A DNA stretch of 64,000 nt from Candidimonas sp. SYP-B2681 (GTDB lineage: Bacteria; Pseudomonadota; Gammaproteobacteria; Burkholderiales; Burkholderiaceae_B), in the NCBI RefSeq assembly GCF_003971065.1, contig NZ_RYDV01000004.1:124001-188000 (forward strand), in the 5' to 3' direction. This document shows positions 17,586-25,889 of this stretch, piece after piece. The notes under the pieces are model-generated. The model ran no database searches and was not told the origin of the DNA. It saw only the letters and a program-made list of their open reading frames with translations. Each line of letters opens with the position of its first letter. Positions within the stretch are counted from its first letter, which is position 1. A program made the translations under genes and the position numbers.

Positions 17586-18044
17586 TTACGTACATGCGGA
17601 TTCTGCGGCCTTGGCCAGCTCCGACATGGCCTGCCTCGCCGAACGAAGTTTTTCGTCACCCATGCGAAGGACGAGTTCCGCTTTAGCCCGACTCCACACC
17701 GGGGACGCATCGACCACGAGCTGACGCCCAGATGTCGTCAGAGCCAGCCGCTTTCCAGCGCGGCCACGTCCGCCTTCGGCGTGGATTAAATCTCGGCTCT
17801 CCAGATTCTGAACATTTCGACTGAGGGTAGTCGGATCGACCCCGGCCCTATTCGCAAGATCGACGAGCGTCGCTCCCTCGGCCGCGCCTATCCCGACCAA
17901 GAGGCTGAATTGCTCGGCCGTCAGCCCGAGCGGCTTGAAGCAGGCATTGTAATATCGCGTCAGTGCACGGGCCGTGGCACGAGCCTGGAAGCCCGGACAC
18001 TGCTCTGCGACGCCCTTCAAAAACTCTGGATCAAAACTGTTCAC
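17586..18044 (-). CDS. MarR-family transcriptional regulator
   Basis: 152-residue winged helix regulator. The core is LTAEQFSLLVGIGAAEGATL followed by the recognition region DPTTLSRNVQNLESRDLI and a wing containing GRAGKRLALTTSG. I place the start at GTG 18044, preceded at a good distance by AAGGGGG; longer readings would extend into the divergent DUF1330 gene. The 64-bp gap between them carries a strong promoter and a palindrome, the usual MarR arrangement of repressor and target. Confidence 0.86.
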   Translation of the reverse strand: MNSFDPEFLKGVAEQCPGFQARATARALTRYYNACFKPLGLTAEQFSLLVGIGAAEGATLVDLANRAGVDPTTLSRNVQNLESRDLIHAEGGRGRAGKRLALTTSGRQLVVDASPVWSRAKAELVLRMGDEKLRSARQAMSELAKAAESACT

Positions 18045-18054
18045 GTCTACCCCC

Positions 18055-18083
18055 TTGACAACCCCATCCTTGCATAATAATGT
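18055..18083 (+). promoter_or_regulatory. Sigma-70 promoter of the DUF1330 gene
   Basis: TTGACA at 18055-18060 and TAATGT at 18078-18083 are separated by exactly 17 bp, a near-consensus housekeeping promoter for the gene starting at 18109. Confidence 0.7.
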
Positions 18084-18090
18084 ATATGCA
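18071..18090. promoter_or_regulatory. Probable MarR operator
   Basis: TGCATA-ataatgta-TATGCA is a perfect inverted repeat with 6-bp arms that covers the -10 element. A MarR dimer bound here would block RNA polymerase; the divergent MarR gene is the obvious source. Confidence 0.55.
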
Positions 18091-18108
18091 CTATTAATGG
18101 GAGACAAA

Positions 18109-18399
18109 ATGCCAGCATACGTACATATCAATCTACGCGTCATCGACTCCGCCAAGCAGGCCGCGCTCGCTCCACGTTTCCAGGCGGCGCTAAAAGAGGC
18201 GGGCGGGCAGATTCTACATTTCGGTCCTGTTGCGCAGGTTCTAGAGGGGGATGAGGTGCCGCTGCCAATGGCCGGCGTATTTGAGTTTCCTACTCTCGCG
18301 CAAGCGCTAGCCTTCTACAATTCCGAGAAGTATGCGCCGATCAAGGCCGAACGTCGGGAAGCCCAGCAAGCGCGGATGTTCATCGTCGAAACCGTGTGA
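18109..18399 (+). CDS. DUF1330 domain protein
   Basis: 96-residue small ferredoxin-like-fold protein. It shows the family pattern: AYVHINLRVIDSAKQAALA at the start, a central GEF-type strand here reading AGVFEFPTLAQALAFYNSEKY, and a final strand RMFIVETV. DUF1330 proteins are dimeric alpha-beta barrel proteins of unknown function. GGGAGA precedes the ATG. It is under a strong promoter overlapped by a likely MarR operator, so it is probably induced when the MarR ligand is present. Confidence 0.85.
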   Translation: MPAYVHINLRVIDSAKQAALAPRFQAALKEAGGQILHFGPVAQVLEGDEVPLPMAGVFEFPTLAQALAFYNSEKYAPIKAERREAQQARMFIVETV

Positions 18400-18477
18400 A
18401 GAGCCTGCCCTGACCTGTATCGTCATAGACCGGACACAAACCTCTACGTGCACATCACCGCTCGCACGCCGATAGCG

Positions 18478-19332
18478 TTAAGAGCCGATCTTTGCTGAAG
18501 ACCTGATTGGAAGCAAGGGCTGAAGTGCATCGAGCAAGCGATGGGCAGCAGCCTCAGTACCTTCTGGCGTCGTATCTGCCTCAAATTCCGCGATCTCAAG
18601 TCCGACGACTTCGCTGGTCGCAACCGCTTCTGCGATATGGCGCAACTCGGTCAGGCTAAGGCCGCCCATGACGCTGTAGTCAGTTGGAACCAAACCGGGT
18701 TCCAACACATCGCAGTCCAGATGCAAAAAGACAGGGCGGCCAGCCACGGCCGCAGAAACTCGTGCTGCGATGTCAGGGCCTGGAGGGATGAGCGTCACCG
18801 CGCCGCGAGCGATGAGTTCTTGCTCGAACGGGTCAATATCTCTGGCTCCGACAAGAATCGTATTGGCCGACGAAAGCCCGCAACCAAAGCCAGAGTCCCA
18901 TTCTCCAAGCGGCCCGGATAAGGCCAGCCCTCCAAGGTAGCCGGTTGTCGTGCTATCCGGAGTGTTTATGTCTGCGTGCGCATCGAGCCACACAACGACT
19001 GCGTCCGGTCGGTGCCACGCAACGACAGGCAGCGTGGCAAGTGAGACCGCACAGCGGGAAAGTGCGGTGAACGGTACAGCTTGTTGCTTGAACAGTTGCT
19101 CGTATCGCACGGCCATTGCGCAAAAGGCTGGGCGTGCAGCGTCGAGCTCGACCTGCCATCCGGTTGCCAATGCCTGTTCAGGCTGACTTATCACCACCGG
19201 ATCAACACCGAGGCGGCGGGCCAATTCCCATGCAATGGCCGGCGACCCTGCCATGGCACGGTCGTTGTGGTCACCGGCTCGGCCGGCGAAGTGTGTCAAG
19301 GCAGACGTGACGGTGAAAGTTGAATGGTTCAA
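18478..19332 (-). CDS. Arginase/agmatinase/formimidoylglutamase family protein
   Basis: 284-residue ureohydrolase-fold protein. Metal-binding motifs WLDAHADINTP (Asp117, His119, Asp121) and HLDCDVLEPG (Asp206, Asp208) are intact. The first motif of the family, normally G-G-D-H-S with a Mn-ligand His, reads LSRCAVSLAT with Cys94 at or near the His position, so the metal site may be altered. The substrate may be arginine, agmatine or another guanidino compound. Its start overlaps the upstream GNAT gene stop by 4 bp, so the two are translated together. Confidence 0.86.
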   Translation of the reverse strand: MNHSTFTVTSALTHFAGRAGDHNDRAMAGSPAIAWELARRLGVDPVVISQPEQALATGWQVELDAARPAFCAMAVRYEQLFKQQAVPFTALSRCAVSLATLPVVAWHRPDAVVVWLDAHADINTPDSTTTGYLGGLALSGPLGEWDSGFGCGLSSANTILVGARDIDPFEQELIARGAVTLIPPGPDIAARVSAAVAGRPVFLHLDCDVLEPGLVPTDYSVMGGLSLTELRHIAEAVATSEVVGLEIAEFEADTTPEGTEAAAHRLLDALQPLLPIRSSAKIGS

Positions 19333-19994
19333 GCGGCTCTTTCTTCGTTTGTTGACAACGCCCGTAACGCAGCGCCGTCCGGGCCAAAGTTATCGAATTT
19401 CAACCACGCCTTGATTGCTTCTCGGCGAAGATCCCACTCATCTTCGAGAATGGAATACCAGGCGATGTCCATAGGCTGTCCCTTCACAACGATAGCCCTA
19501 CGCCAAATACCCTCAGGAATAAATCCATAACGACGCGCTGCTCGCATTGATGCAATATTTTTCGAGCAACATCTCCAGACCAAGCGTCGATACGCTAGGT
19601 CGTCCATGGCGTACTGCATAAGTAGAAAAATAGCTTCCGTGGATTGTCGGGTGCGTTGCAAAACTGGAGAAATCCAGATGCTGCCGACTTCAATCGCCCC
19701 GTCCGTTGGAGAAATATCGCAAAGCGAAAGCCATCCGCCCACCCGACCACTGGCCTCATCGCGCACGGCCCAGAAAGGCTGGTAGGCGCGCCTGGAAAGT
19801 TCATCGACCGTGGCTCGCATGGCATCAATACTGGGGAAGGGTCCGTATCGCAGATAAGTGAAACTGGCGTCCGCACTTTGCGCTGCCTCCCAAAGGTCGG
19901 CAGTGTGGTCTGTATGCAAAGGCTCAAGCCTCACATAGGAACCAAGAAACACTCGTTTCTCGGGCAACGGTCTAGGTAGTGTCAAATCGTCCAC
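19329..19994 (-). CDS. GNAT family N-acetyltransferase (RimJ/RimL type)
   Basis: 221-residue acetyltransferase. Features are the N-terminal strand RVFLGSYVRLEPL, the acceptor-side segment DEASGRVGGWLSLCDISP and the acetyl-CoA region IEVGSIWISPVLQRTRQSTE followed by YRRLVWRCCSKN and RRYGFIPEGIWR, all characteristic of the RimJ/RimL branch. It modifies an N-terminus, amine or small molecule; which one is not visible. It overlaps the arginase-like gene by 4 bp and is probably the first gene of a two-gene operon. Confidence 0.88.
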   Translation of the reverse strand: MDDLTLPRPLPEKRVFLGSYVRLEPLHTDHTADLWEAAQSADASFTYLRYGPFPSIDAMRATVDELSRRAYQPFWAVRDEASGRVGGWLSLCDISPTDGAIEVGSIWISPVLQRTRQSTEAIFLLMQYAMDDLAYRRLVWRCCSKNIASMRAARRYGFIPEGIWRRAIVVKGQPMDIAWYSILEDEWDLRREAIKAWLKFDNFGPDGAALRALSTNEERAA

Positions 19995-20383
19995 ATTAGC
20001 CTCGGAATGGAGATGCTGAAGACCACGAACTGCTGATGACCTACATGATGTGACCTTAGGAGTCTTTTCGCAAACTAGTTTTAAGCCAGCGGCAAAACGC
20101 AGCGCAACCTCGAAGCAGAATTCCTACGATCAAAGGCCCGTTGCATGTAGCAATATGTAGCAGCCAGTCGCTCGAAACACTTTGTTGTTCATATTAATTT
20201 GTAGACTGCATCAATCGGACTACGATGAATCACAACAGATTATCGATGTTCTTTATTCGCCATAGAAAATGATGCGCAGACAGATTATAGGTAGCGTAGT
20301 TGCGTGACCCAAGGTCAATCTAACGCTTCAGCACGCTGTGTGCTGTAGGCCGGAAGCTTGACCGCAATCCAAAGGAGAGAGCA
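19995..20383. other. Gene-free gap, 389 bp
   Basis: More AT-rich than its surroundings. I see no open frame with a credible ribosome site and no RNA gene. One hairpin, CAGCAC-gctgt-GTGCTG at 20329-20345, lies 38 bp before the next start. It presumably holds the divergent promoters of the GNAT and secreted-protein genes. Confidence 0.5.
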
Positions 20384-20983
20384 ATGACTAAATCGTTTTT
20401 TGCACTTGGTCTTAGCATCGGTGTGTTGATTTTCGCCGACATGCCGGTTGCCACGGCAGCCGACAAAGCAATGCAACATGACAAGTCAGCTGGGCCAGCT
20501 TCAGCCACCAACGACAAAGCGCTGATTACTAGCGCGATGTCAGCAGCCCCTGCAAAAGTCGGTACCGGCGCCACTATCGTCGCTGCGGAAGCGGAAGGCA
20601 AGATGCGCACGTTGCGTGAAGGCACGAACGGCTTCACCTGCATGCCCGATAACCCGACCACGCCGGGCCCCGACCCGATGTGCTTGGATAAACCGGCGCT
20701 AGAATGGGCCACGGCGTTGATGCAGCACAAGCAGCCAAGCAGCGGCAAGATTGGCTTCATGTACATGCTCGCAGGTGGCACCGATGCCAGCAACACCGAT
20801 CCCTACGCAGCCAAACCGGAAGCGGGCAATAACTGGGTCGAAACCGGCGCGCATGTCATGATCGTCGGCGCGGATCCCAGTTTCTATGATTTGTACCCGA
20901 AAGACGCCAAGCCCGATACGTCAGCGCCCTATGTAATGTGGCCAGGAACGCCATATCAGCACCTGATGGTACCGGTTAAGTAG
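20384..20983 (+). CDS. Secreted/periplasmic protein of unknown function
   Basis: 199-residue protein with a clear signal peptide (MTKSFFALGLSIGVLIFADM and cleavage near VATAAD). After a low-complexity Ala/Thr/Ser stretch the mature domain has two cysteines in GFTCMPDNPTTPGPDPMCLD that could form a disulfide, then GFMYMLAGGTDASNTDP, HVMIVGADPSF and a C-terminal YVMWPGTPYQHLMVPVK. AAGGAGAG precedes the ATG. I do not recognise a named family; the regular Gly/Pro/Asp-rich text suggests a folded beta-type domain. Monocistronic. Confidence 0.75.
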   Translation: MTKSFFALGLSIGVLIFADMPVATAADKAMQHDKSAGPASATNDKALITSAMSAAPAKVGTGATIVAAEAEGKMRTLREGTNGFTCMPDNPTTPGPDPMCLDKPALEWATALMQHKQPSSGKIGFMYMLAGGTDASNTDPYAAKPEAGNNWVETGAHVMIVGADPSFYDLYPKDAKPDTSAPYVMWPGTPYQHLMVPVK

Positions 20984-21008
20984 TCGCACCGAGCCTGAAT
21001 TAGACGCA

Positions 21009-21770
21009 TTAAATATTCTGCTCCAAAAACCTGCAAGCCACGCGCAGCTTCTGGGCGTGGCCTTCCAGGTTGCTTTCGATGCGATACAAGGGCCCCGCAA
21101 TCGAGATGGCGTAATCGTTGCCTGACACCTTCACTGGCCAGGCTATGGCGCCCACGTCGTCCATTGACTCGCCCAAATTAGCGAACCAGCCGCGTTCGCG
21201 CGAGCCTTTGATGTCGGCTTCGATGGCGTCTATCGTAACCAGCGTACGCTCGTTATAGGCTTGAAGGCGGCGGCCGGAAAACATTTTCTTGCGCACGTCG
21301 ACATCCAGCGTAGACAACAATGCCTTGCCCAGAGAATTGGCATGAATGTCTTTCAGTGCGCCGGCTACGGCGACGTAGCTGATCGGATGCGGCGACGCCA
21401 GCACATCCAGATACACGACCCGCTTGTTCATTAAATCAAGCTTGGCGAACACAACCGTTTCGCGCGTGGTGTCGCGCAGTTCCTCCAGGCTGGGCTGCAC
21501 TTTTTCAAGAATAGGGTCGGCGCTGGATATGCGCTGCGCCATGGCAAGCAGGCGGCCGGTCGGGTAGTAGCCCTGACGGCGGCCTGCTTCATATAAATAA
21601 CCACGCCCGGCCAGTGTTCGCAGCAAGCCCAGGCAGCTTGACACCGGCGCATCCAGATGCCGGGCAAGCTCGGATAACGACAAGGGCTTGGTCTCGCGGG
21701 CAAAGATCTCAATAATCTCGATGACCCGTAATGCGGTCTTGACGTTCGTATCAGGTTTCTTGTCAGTCAT
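21009..21770 (-). CDS. IclR-family transcriptional regulator
   Basis: 253-residue regulator. The N-terminal winged helix has LSLSELARHLDAPVSSCLGL and the C-terminal effector domain contains YVAVAGALKDIHANSLGKALL and GWFANLGESMDDVGAIAWPV. It reads divergently from an ABC importer linked to CoA-transferase and lyase genes, so it most likely controls that catabolic operon in response to the substrate or its CoA ester. A TGGCCA-tt-TGGCCA element in the gap could be its site. Confidence 0.9.
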   Translation of the reverse strand: MTDKKPDTNVKTALRVIEIIEIFARETKPLSLSELARHLDAPVSSCLGLLRTLAGRGYLYEAGRRQGYYPTGRLLAMAQRISSADPILEKVQPSLEELRDTTRETVVFAKLDLMNKRVVYLDVLASPHPISYVAVAGALKDIHANSLGKALLSTLDVDVRKKMFSGRRLQAYNERTLVTIDAIEADIKGSRERGWFANLGESMDDVGAIAWPVKVSGNDYAISIAGPLYRIESNLEGHAQKLRVACRFLEQNI

Positions 21771-21800
21771 GGATGGCGCACATAAAGGGCTGAATGCATT

Positions 21801-21814
21801 TGGCCATTTGGCCA
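21801..21814. promoter_or_regulatory. TGGCCA repeat, candidate IclR operator
   Basis: TGGCCATTTGGCCA consists of two TGGCCA palindromes two bases apart, 31 bp upstream of the IclR start and within the divergent control region. Weak evidence. Confidence 0.3.
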
Positions 21815-21967
21815 GAGTGCCGATTATAGGACGCGCTTTGCGTCACAACTTAATGCTTGCAAAAGACGAAAGCCTGGTCGTATTCTTAGGAAGCAATAAA
21901 GTTACAAAGACATCAGGGGGTTGCCGCCTCAGCGACTCACGATAATAGACTTTGGACGGAGACAAAC

Positions 21968-23062
21968 ATGAAAGCCATAGCCAAAACTATCGGCGCGTGC
22001 ATGCTGGCAGCGGCCGTATCCACCCCACTTTTTGCCCAAACCTTACCCGACTACTATCCCGCGGACTATAAGAAATTAGTCGAAGCGTCCAAATCTGAAC
22101 AAGGCGTGCTGGTTTACTCGGTCATGTCCGCGCAAAACTGGAAGCCAGTGCTCGATACCTTTAAAGAAAAATACCCCTGGATCAAGGTCGAGACACTCGA
22201 CCTTTCCAACGAGATCTGGTCGCGCTACTACAGCGAGAAAGCCGCCAATTCGCGCACGGCGGATATGGTGATTTCGCTGGGCGTAGGGCCGTGGATCGAG
22301 TTCGTCAAAAAGAATGAGGTCGCCCCCTACCAATCCCCGGAAAGTAAACATGTGCCCGACTGGAGCAAGCCATTTCCCGGTGTCTACTCGATCTCGGCCG
22401 ACCCGGTATTGATCGCCTGGAACTCAAAGATTCTGCCAGATAAAAAAATCGACTCAATGGCGAAGGTGGCTGAACTGGCCGCCGATCCCAAACTGAAAGG
22501 CAAGTTCACGACCTACGATGCGGCGTCGGGCCCGTTGGCCGCGGTATTCCCCTGGGTATGGAGCCAGCATCACAAACAAGATAGCTGGGCAATGCTCGAT
22601 AAACTGGGGCCGGTTTCGAAGCCGGAACGCTCGGGCGGGCAAATGCTGTCCAAGCTCGTCACCGGCGAATATGCCGTGGCGTATTTGACCAGTGCGATTA
22701 CGGTGCTGCCCAAGCTGGAAAGCCCGGGCGTGAAGGGCATTATCAAATGGAGCTTCATTACCGACGGCCAACCGCTCTATGCGCGCGGCATGGCGGTGAC
22801 CACCTCAGCAAAAAGCCCGAATTCGGCAAAGCTACTGCTGGACCACGCCCTTTCGCGCCAGGGCCAGATAGGCTGGGGCCAGGGCGGGATGACGCCGGTG
22901 CGAGATGACATCGCCGAGGGCGACGTACCGTTCTTTACCTACAAAAGCGTCGTCAAGGCCGTAGGCGGTGAAAAAAACGTCGAAGTTTTGGCCTACGACC
23001 CGAATTACGACACGGCGATCCAGGACTTCACCAACCGATGGAAGAAGGCCTATACGCACTGA
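21968..23062 (+). CDS. ABC transporter solute-binding protein, family 1 (ferric/organic-anion type)
   Basis: 364-residue periplasmic binding protein with a signal peptide ending near TPLFAQT. The mature part shows the family 1 pattern EGVLVYS-like (QGVLVYSVMSAQNWKPVLDTF), KYPWIKVETLDLS and WNSKILPDKKID. Relatives are often labelled Fe(III)-binding, but the ferric-site Tyr pair cannot be asserted here, and the downstream CoA enzymes point to an organic acid as cargo. It begins 198 bp from the divergent IclR gene. Confidence 0.88.
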   Translation: MKAIAKTIGACMLAAAVSTPLFAQTLPDYYPADYKKLVEASKSEQGVLVYSVMSAQNWKPVLDTFKEKYPWIKVETLDLSNEIWSRYYSEKAANSRTADMVISLGVGPWIEFVKKNEVAPYQSPESKHVPDWSKPFPGVYSISADPVLIAWNSKILPDKKIDSMAKVAELAADPKLKGKFTTYDAASGPLAAVFPWVWSQHHKQDSWAMLDKLGPVSKPERSGGQMLSKLVTGEYAVAYLTSAITVLPKLESPGVKGIIKWSFITDGQPLYARGMAVTTSAKSPNSAKLLLDHALSRQGQIGWGQGGMTPVRDDIAEGDVPFFTYKSVVKAVGGEKNVEVLAYDPNYDTAIQDFTNRWKKAYTH

Positions 23063-23074
23063 TAGGGCGTTCAC

Positions 23075-24802
23075 ATGGAAACCGCACTTAATCCTGAGGG
23101 CGGCATAAGCCGTCCTCAAATAGGAATGTGGCCCGGCAAGATATTCCAGACGGTCGTGACCGTGCTGGTCGGGTTTCTTGTCCTGGCGCCTTTGCTTCCT
23201 ATGGTCATTCAGGCCTTTATCGACAAGCCTTTGTACGAGGCAGGCCCGCACTTTACGACCGCAGCATTCGCGCGCCTGTTAAGCAATAGCCATTTCTATT
23301 CCGCTCTCTGGAATACGATTATTTTTGCGACGGCCTCCACCGTCATCGCCCAAATTTTCGGGATTGCGGGGACGATACTTATCTCCCGCACCGACTTGCC
23401 GGGGCGGCGCATCGCAAGCGCGGTATTTATCTGGCCATTGTTCGTTTCGCACTTGGTACTGGCTTTCGGCTGGATTGTGGGCTTCGGTCCAACCGGCTTT
23501 ATATCCGGGCTCGCGGCGCAATGGTTTGGCGACGTTCCATGGAATCTGTATAGCCTTTCGGGGCTATCGATTGCCGCAGGAACGGCACTGGCCCCCCTGA
23601 CCTTTCTTTATTGCATGAGCTCGGTCAAAACCATCGATCCGGCGCTGGAGTCCGCCGCCCGTATTTCCGGTTGCGGCCCAATCAAGACGCTGTGGATAAT
23701 AACGATGCCCTTATTGAAGCCAGCAATATGGGCCAGCGCCACATTGAACTTTATGCTCGCGGTCGAATTGCTGGCCTTGCCGCTATTGCTGGGCGGGCCG
23801 GCAGGACTGCAGTTTTTGATCACGTTCTTGTACGAAACAGGCATCGAGGCCAACAATCCCGATTACGGTGTCGTGGCCGCTTGTGCCCTGCTGCTGATTG
23901 GGGTGATTTCATTATTGATCATGTGGCAGACACGCAGCATGGGCGATACTCGGCGCTATGTAACGGTCGGCGGTAAAGCGGCACGGCAACGTCTGTTAAC
24001 CCTGGGAAAATGGAGGTGGCCAGCGTGTATCGCCGTAAGCCTATATCTGGGCATCACCGTTGTGTGCGTGATGGGCGCCGTCATCTTACGCTCGGCAACC
24101 AGCATGATTTCACCCTATATGCCGATAGCCGAGCTTCTGACGCTCGAGAACTATCAGGCGGTATTTGCTTTCCCCGAGTACGTACGTTCGATCATCAATA
24201 CTGCCTTGGTAGCGATTATCGGGGCGGCGATTGGAACCGCGCTGGTAGCGGGCACTGCAGCCGTGTCACTTCGTTCTGACTGGACGTTGAGCAAACCGCT
24301 GCAATTTGTCGCCATGTACCCGCGTGCCGTCCCGGGTTTGCTGGTCGGCATAGGCGTATTCTGGGCAGTTGCCTGGATTCCCGGATTGCACGTTATCCAG
24401 AACACAATCTGGATTCTTATCTTCGCTGTGCTGATGCGGCATTTTCCTACCGGTCTGGGTGCGGTCACGCCTTCCCTTCATCAAATCAGTCAGGATCTGG
24501 ACCGCAGCGCGCGCGTGGTCGGCGCTACCTGGTTGACGACCACGCGGCGCATCATCTTTCCGCAGCTGTATACGCCCCTGGCCGCCTGCTACATCCTGCT
24601 GGTCATCCACTTCATCAAGGAATATGCATCGGTGGTTTTCCTTTTTGGACCGGGTTCCGAAATGCTGGGGACCACCATGCTGTCTTTCTGGGTTCAGGGC
24701 GAACAAGGCGCCGTTGCTGCACTTGCCGTCGTGCAAATCGCCATGGTGGTGGTATTGCTGGGTCTGTTTCGGATACTCTTCAAGGTGAAAATTTATGGCT
24801 GA
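23075..24802 (+). CDS. ABC transporter permease, two fused permease domains (FbpB-like)
   Basis: 575-residue inner-membrane protein with about twelve predicted helices, made of two BPD-type permease halves. The coupling loops are visible in each half: ESAARISGCGPIKTLWIITM (first) and DRSARVVGATWLTTTRRIIF (second). One polypeptide therefore replaces the usual heterodimer. It starts 12 bases after the solute-binding gene and overlaps the ATPase gene by 8 bp. Confidence 0.92.
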   Translation: METALNPEGGISRPQIGMWPGKIFQTVVTVLVGFLVLAPLLPMVIQAFIDKPLYEAGPHFTTAAFARLLSNSHFYSALWNTIIFATASTVIAQIFGIAGTILISRTDLPGRRIASAVFIWPLFVSHLVLAFGWIVGFGPTGFISGLAAQWFGDVPWNLYSLSGLSIAAGTALAPLTFLYCMSSVKTIDPALESAARISGCGPIKTLWIITMPLLKPAIWASATLNFMLAVELLALPLLLGGPAGLQFLITFLYETGIEANNPDYGVVAACALLLIGVISLLIMWQTRSMGDTRRYVTVGGKAARQRLLTLGKWRWPACIAVSLYLGITVVCVMGAVILRSATSMISPYMPIAELLTLENYQAVFAFPEYVRSIINTALVAIIGAAIGTALVAGTAAVSLRSDWTLSKPLQFVAMYPRAVPGLLVGIGVFWAVAWIPGLHVIQNTIWILIFAVLMRHFPTGLGAVTPSLHQISQDLDRSARVVGATWLTTTRRIIFPQLYTPLAACYILLVIHFIKEYASVVFLFGPGSEMLGTTMLSFWVQGEQGAVAALAVVQIAMVVVLLGLFRILFKVKIYG

Positions 24803-25877
24803 AATCGTGATTTCCAACCTTGTCCAGCATTATGGAAATGTACTGGCTGTTGACGGTGTCTCGTTGCGTGTCAACGACGGTGAACTGGTATCGTTGCTTG
24901 GGCCCAGCGGATGCGGAAAATCAACGACGCTTGCTGCGCTGGCGGGCCTGGAACGCCCCACCAGCGGGTCTATTATCGTGGGCGGCGTACCTTTCTTCGA
25001 TTCGAGTAAAGGTATTTATCTACCGCCCGAAGCGCGCAACTGCGGCCTGGTATTTCAGTCTTATGCCCTGTGGCCCCATATGTCGGTGATCGACAATTGC
25101 GCCTTTGCCCTCAAGTTACGAAAGATCAGCAAGGCCGACCAGAAAAAGCGAGTCATGGACGCGCTGGAATTGGTGGAAATGCAAAGCTTTGGGGACCGCT
25201 TTCCCTACCAACTGTCGGGGGGACAGCAACAGCGGGTGGCACTCGCGCGAACCCTCACCTACGAACCGACCATACTGCTGCTGGACGAACCTTTATCCAA
25301 TCTTGACGCCAAATTGCGCGAACGGGCACGCAGCTGGCTGCGCAGTCTACAAAAGAAAGTCGGCCTGACCACGGTTTTTGTAACGCATGACCAATCGGAG
25401 GCGCTTGCCATGTCGGACCGTGTGGCGGTGATGAACGGCGGAAAAATCATACAGTACGACACCCCGCAAGCCATTTACGACCAGCCGAAAGATCGCTTCG
25501 TGGCCGATTTCATTGGCTCGAGCGTATTGCTTCGGACCCGCGTTGCTGCCCATAACGGCGACTCGCACACACTGATCTTGCCGGATGGCCAGCAGATCAC
25601 GCTGCAAATCACGTATCCCGCCAAGCAAGATGAACTCATCGATGTGGCGATACGTGCCGAGACGCTGAATCTAATCGCGGGTACACCGGCTCGTCCGACC
25701 CGAGCGCTTAAAGGTCAAATATCCAACGCCAGCTATCTGGGTTCGCACTATGAATGCGACTTCACTGTCGGCCAGGTGCCTTTGCGGATAGAAACAACCA
25801 TCCCATTGGAGTCCATCGGATCCGGTGAGTTGTGGGCCGAGCTTACCGACACTCGTTACGCTGCCTTTCCTGCCTGA
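24795..25877 (+). CDS. ABC transporter ATPase (FbpC/PotA-like)
   Basis: 360-residue ATPase. Walker A is GPSGCGKST, the Q-loop is VFQSYALWPHM, the signature is LSGGQQQRVALARTL, and Walker B is LLLDEPLSNLD, followed by the H-loop VTHDQSEA. A C-terminal TOBE-type regulatory domain follows after residue 240. It overlaps the permease gene by 8 bp, the sign of coupled translation, and is followed 12 bp later by a CoA-transferase. Confidence 0.94.
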   Translation: MAEIVISNLVQHYGNVLAVDGVSLRVNDGELVSLLGPSGCGKSTTLAALAGLERPTSGSIIVGGVPFFDSSKGIYLPPEARNCGLVFQSYALWPHMSVIDNCAFALKLRKISKADQKKRVMDALELVEMQSFGDRFPYQLSGGQQQRVALARTLTYEPTILLLDEPLSNLDAKLRERARSWLRSLQKKVGLTTVFVTHDQSEALAMSDRVAVMNGGKIIQYDTPQAIYDQPKDRFVADFIGSSVLLRTRVAAHNGDSHTLILPDGQQITLQITYPAKQDELIDVAIRAETLNLIAGTPARPTRALKGQISNASYLGSHYECDFTVGQVPLRIETTIPLESIGSGELWAELTDTRYAAFPA

Positions 25878-25889
25878 ATAAGAAGAACT

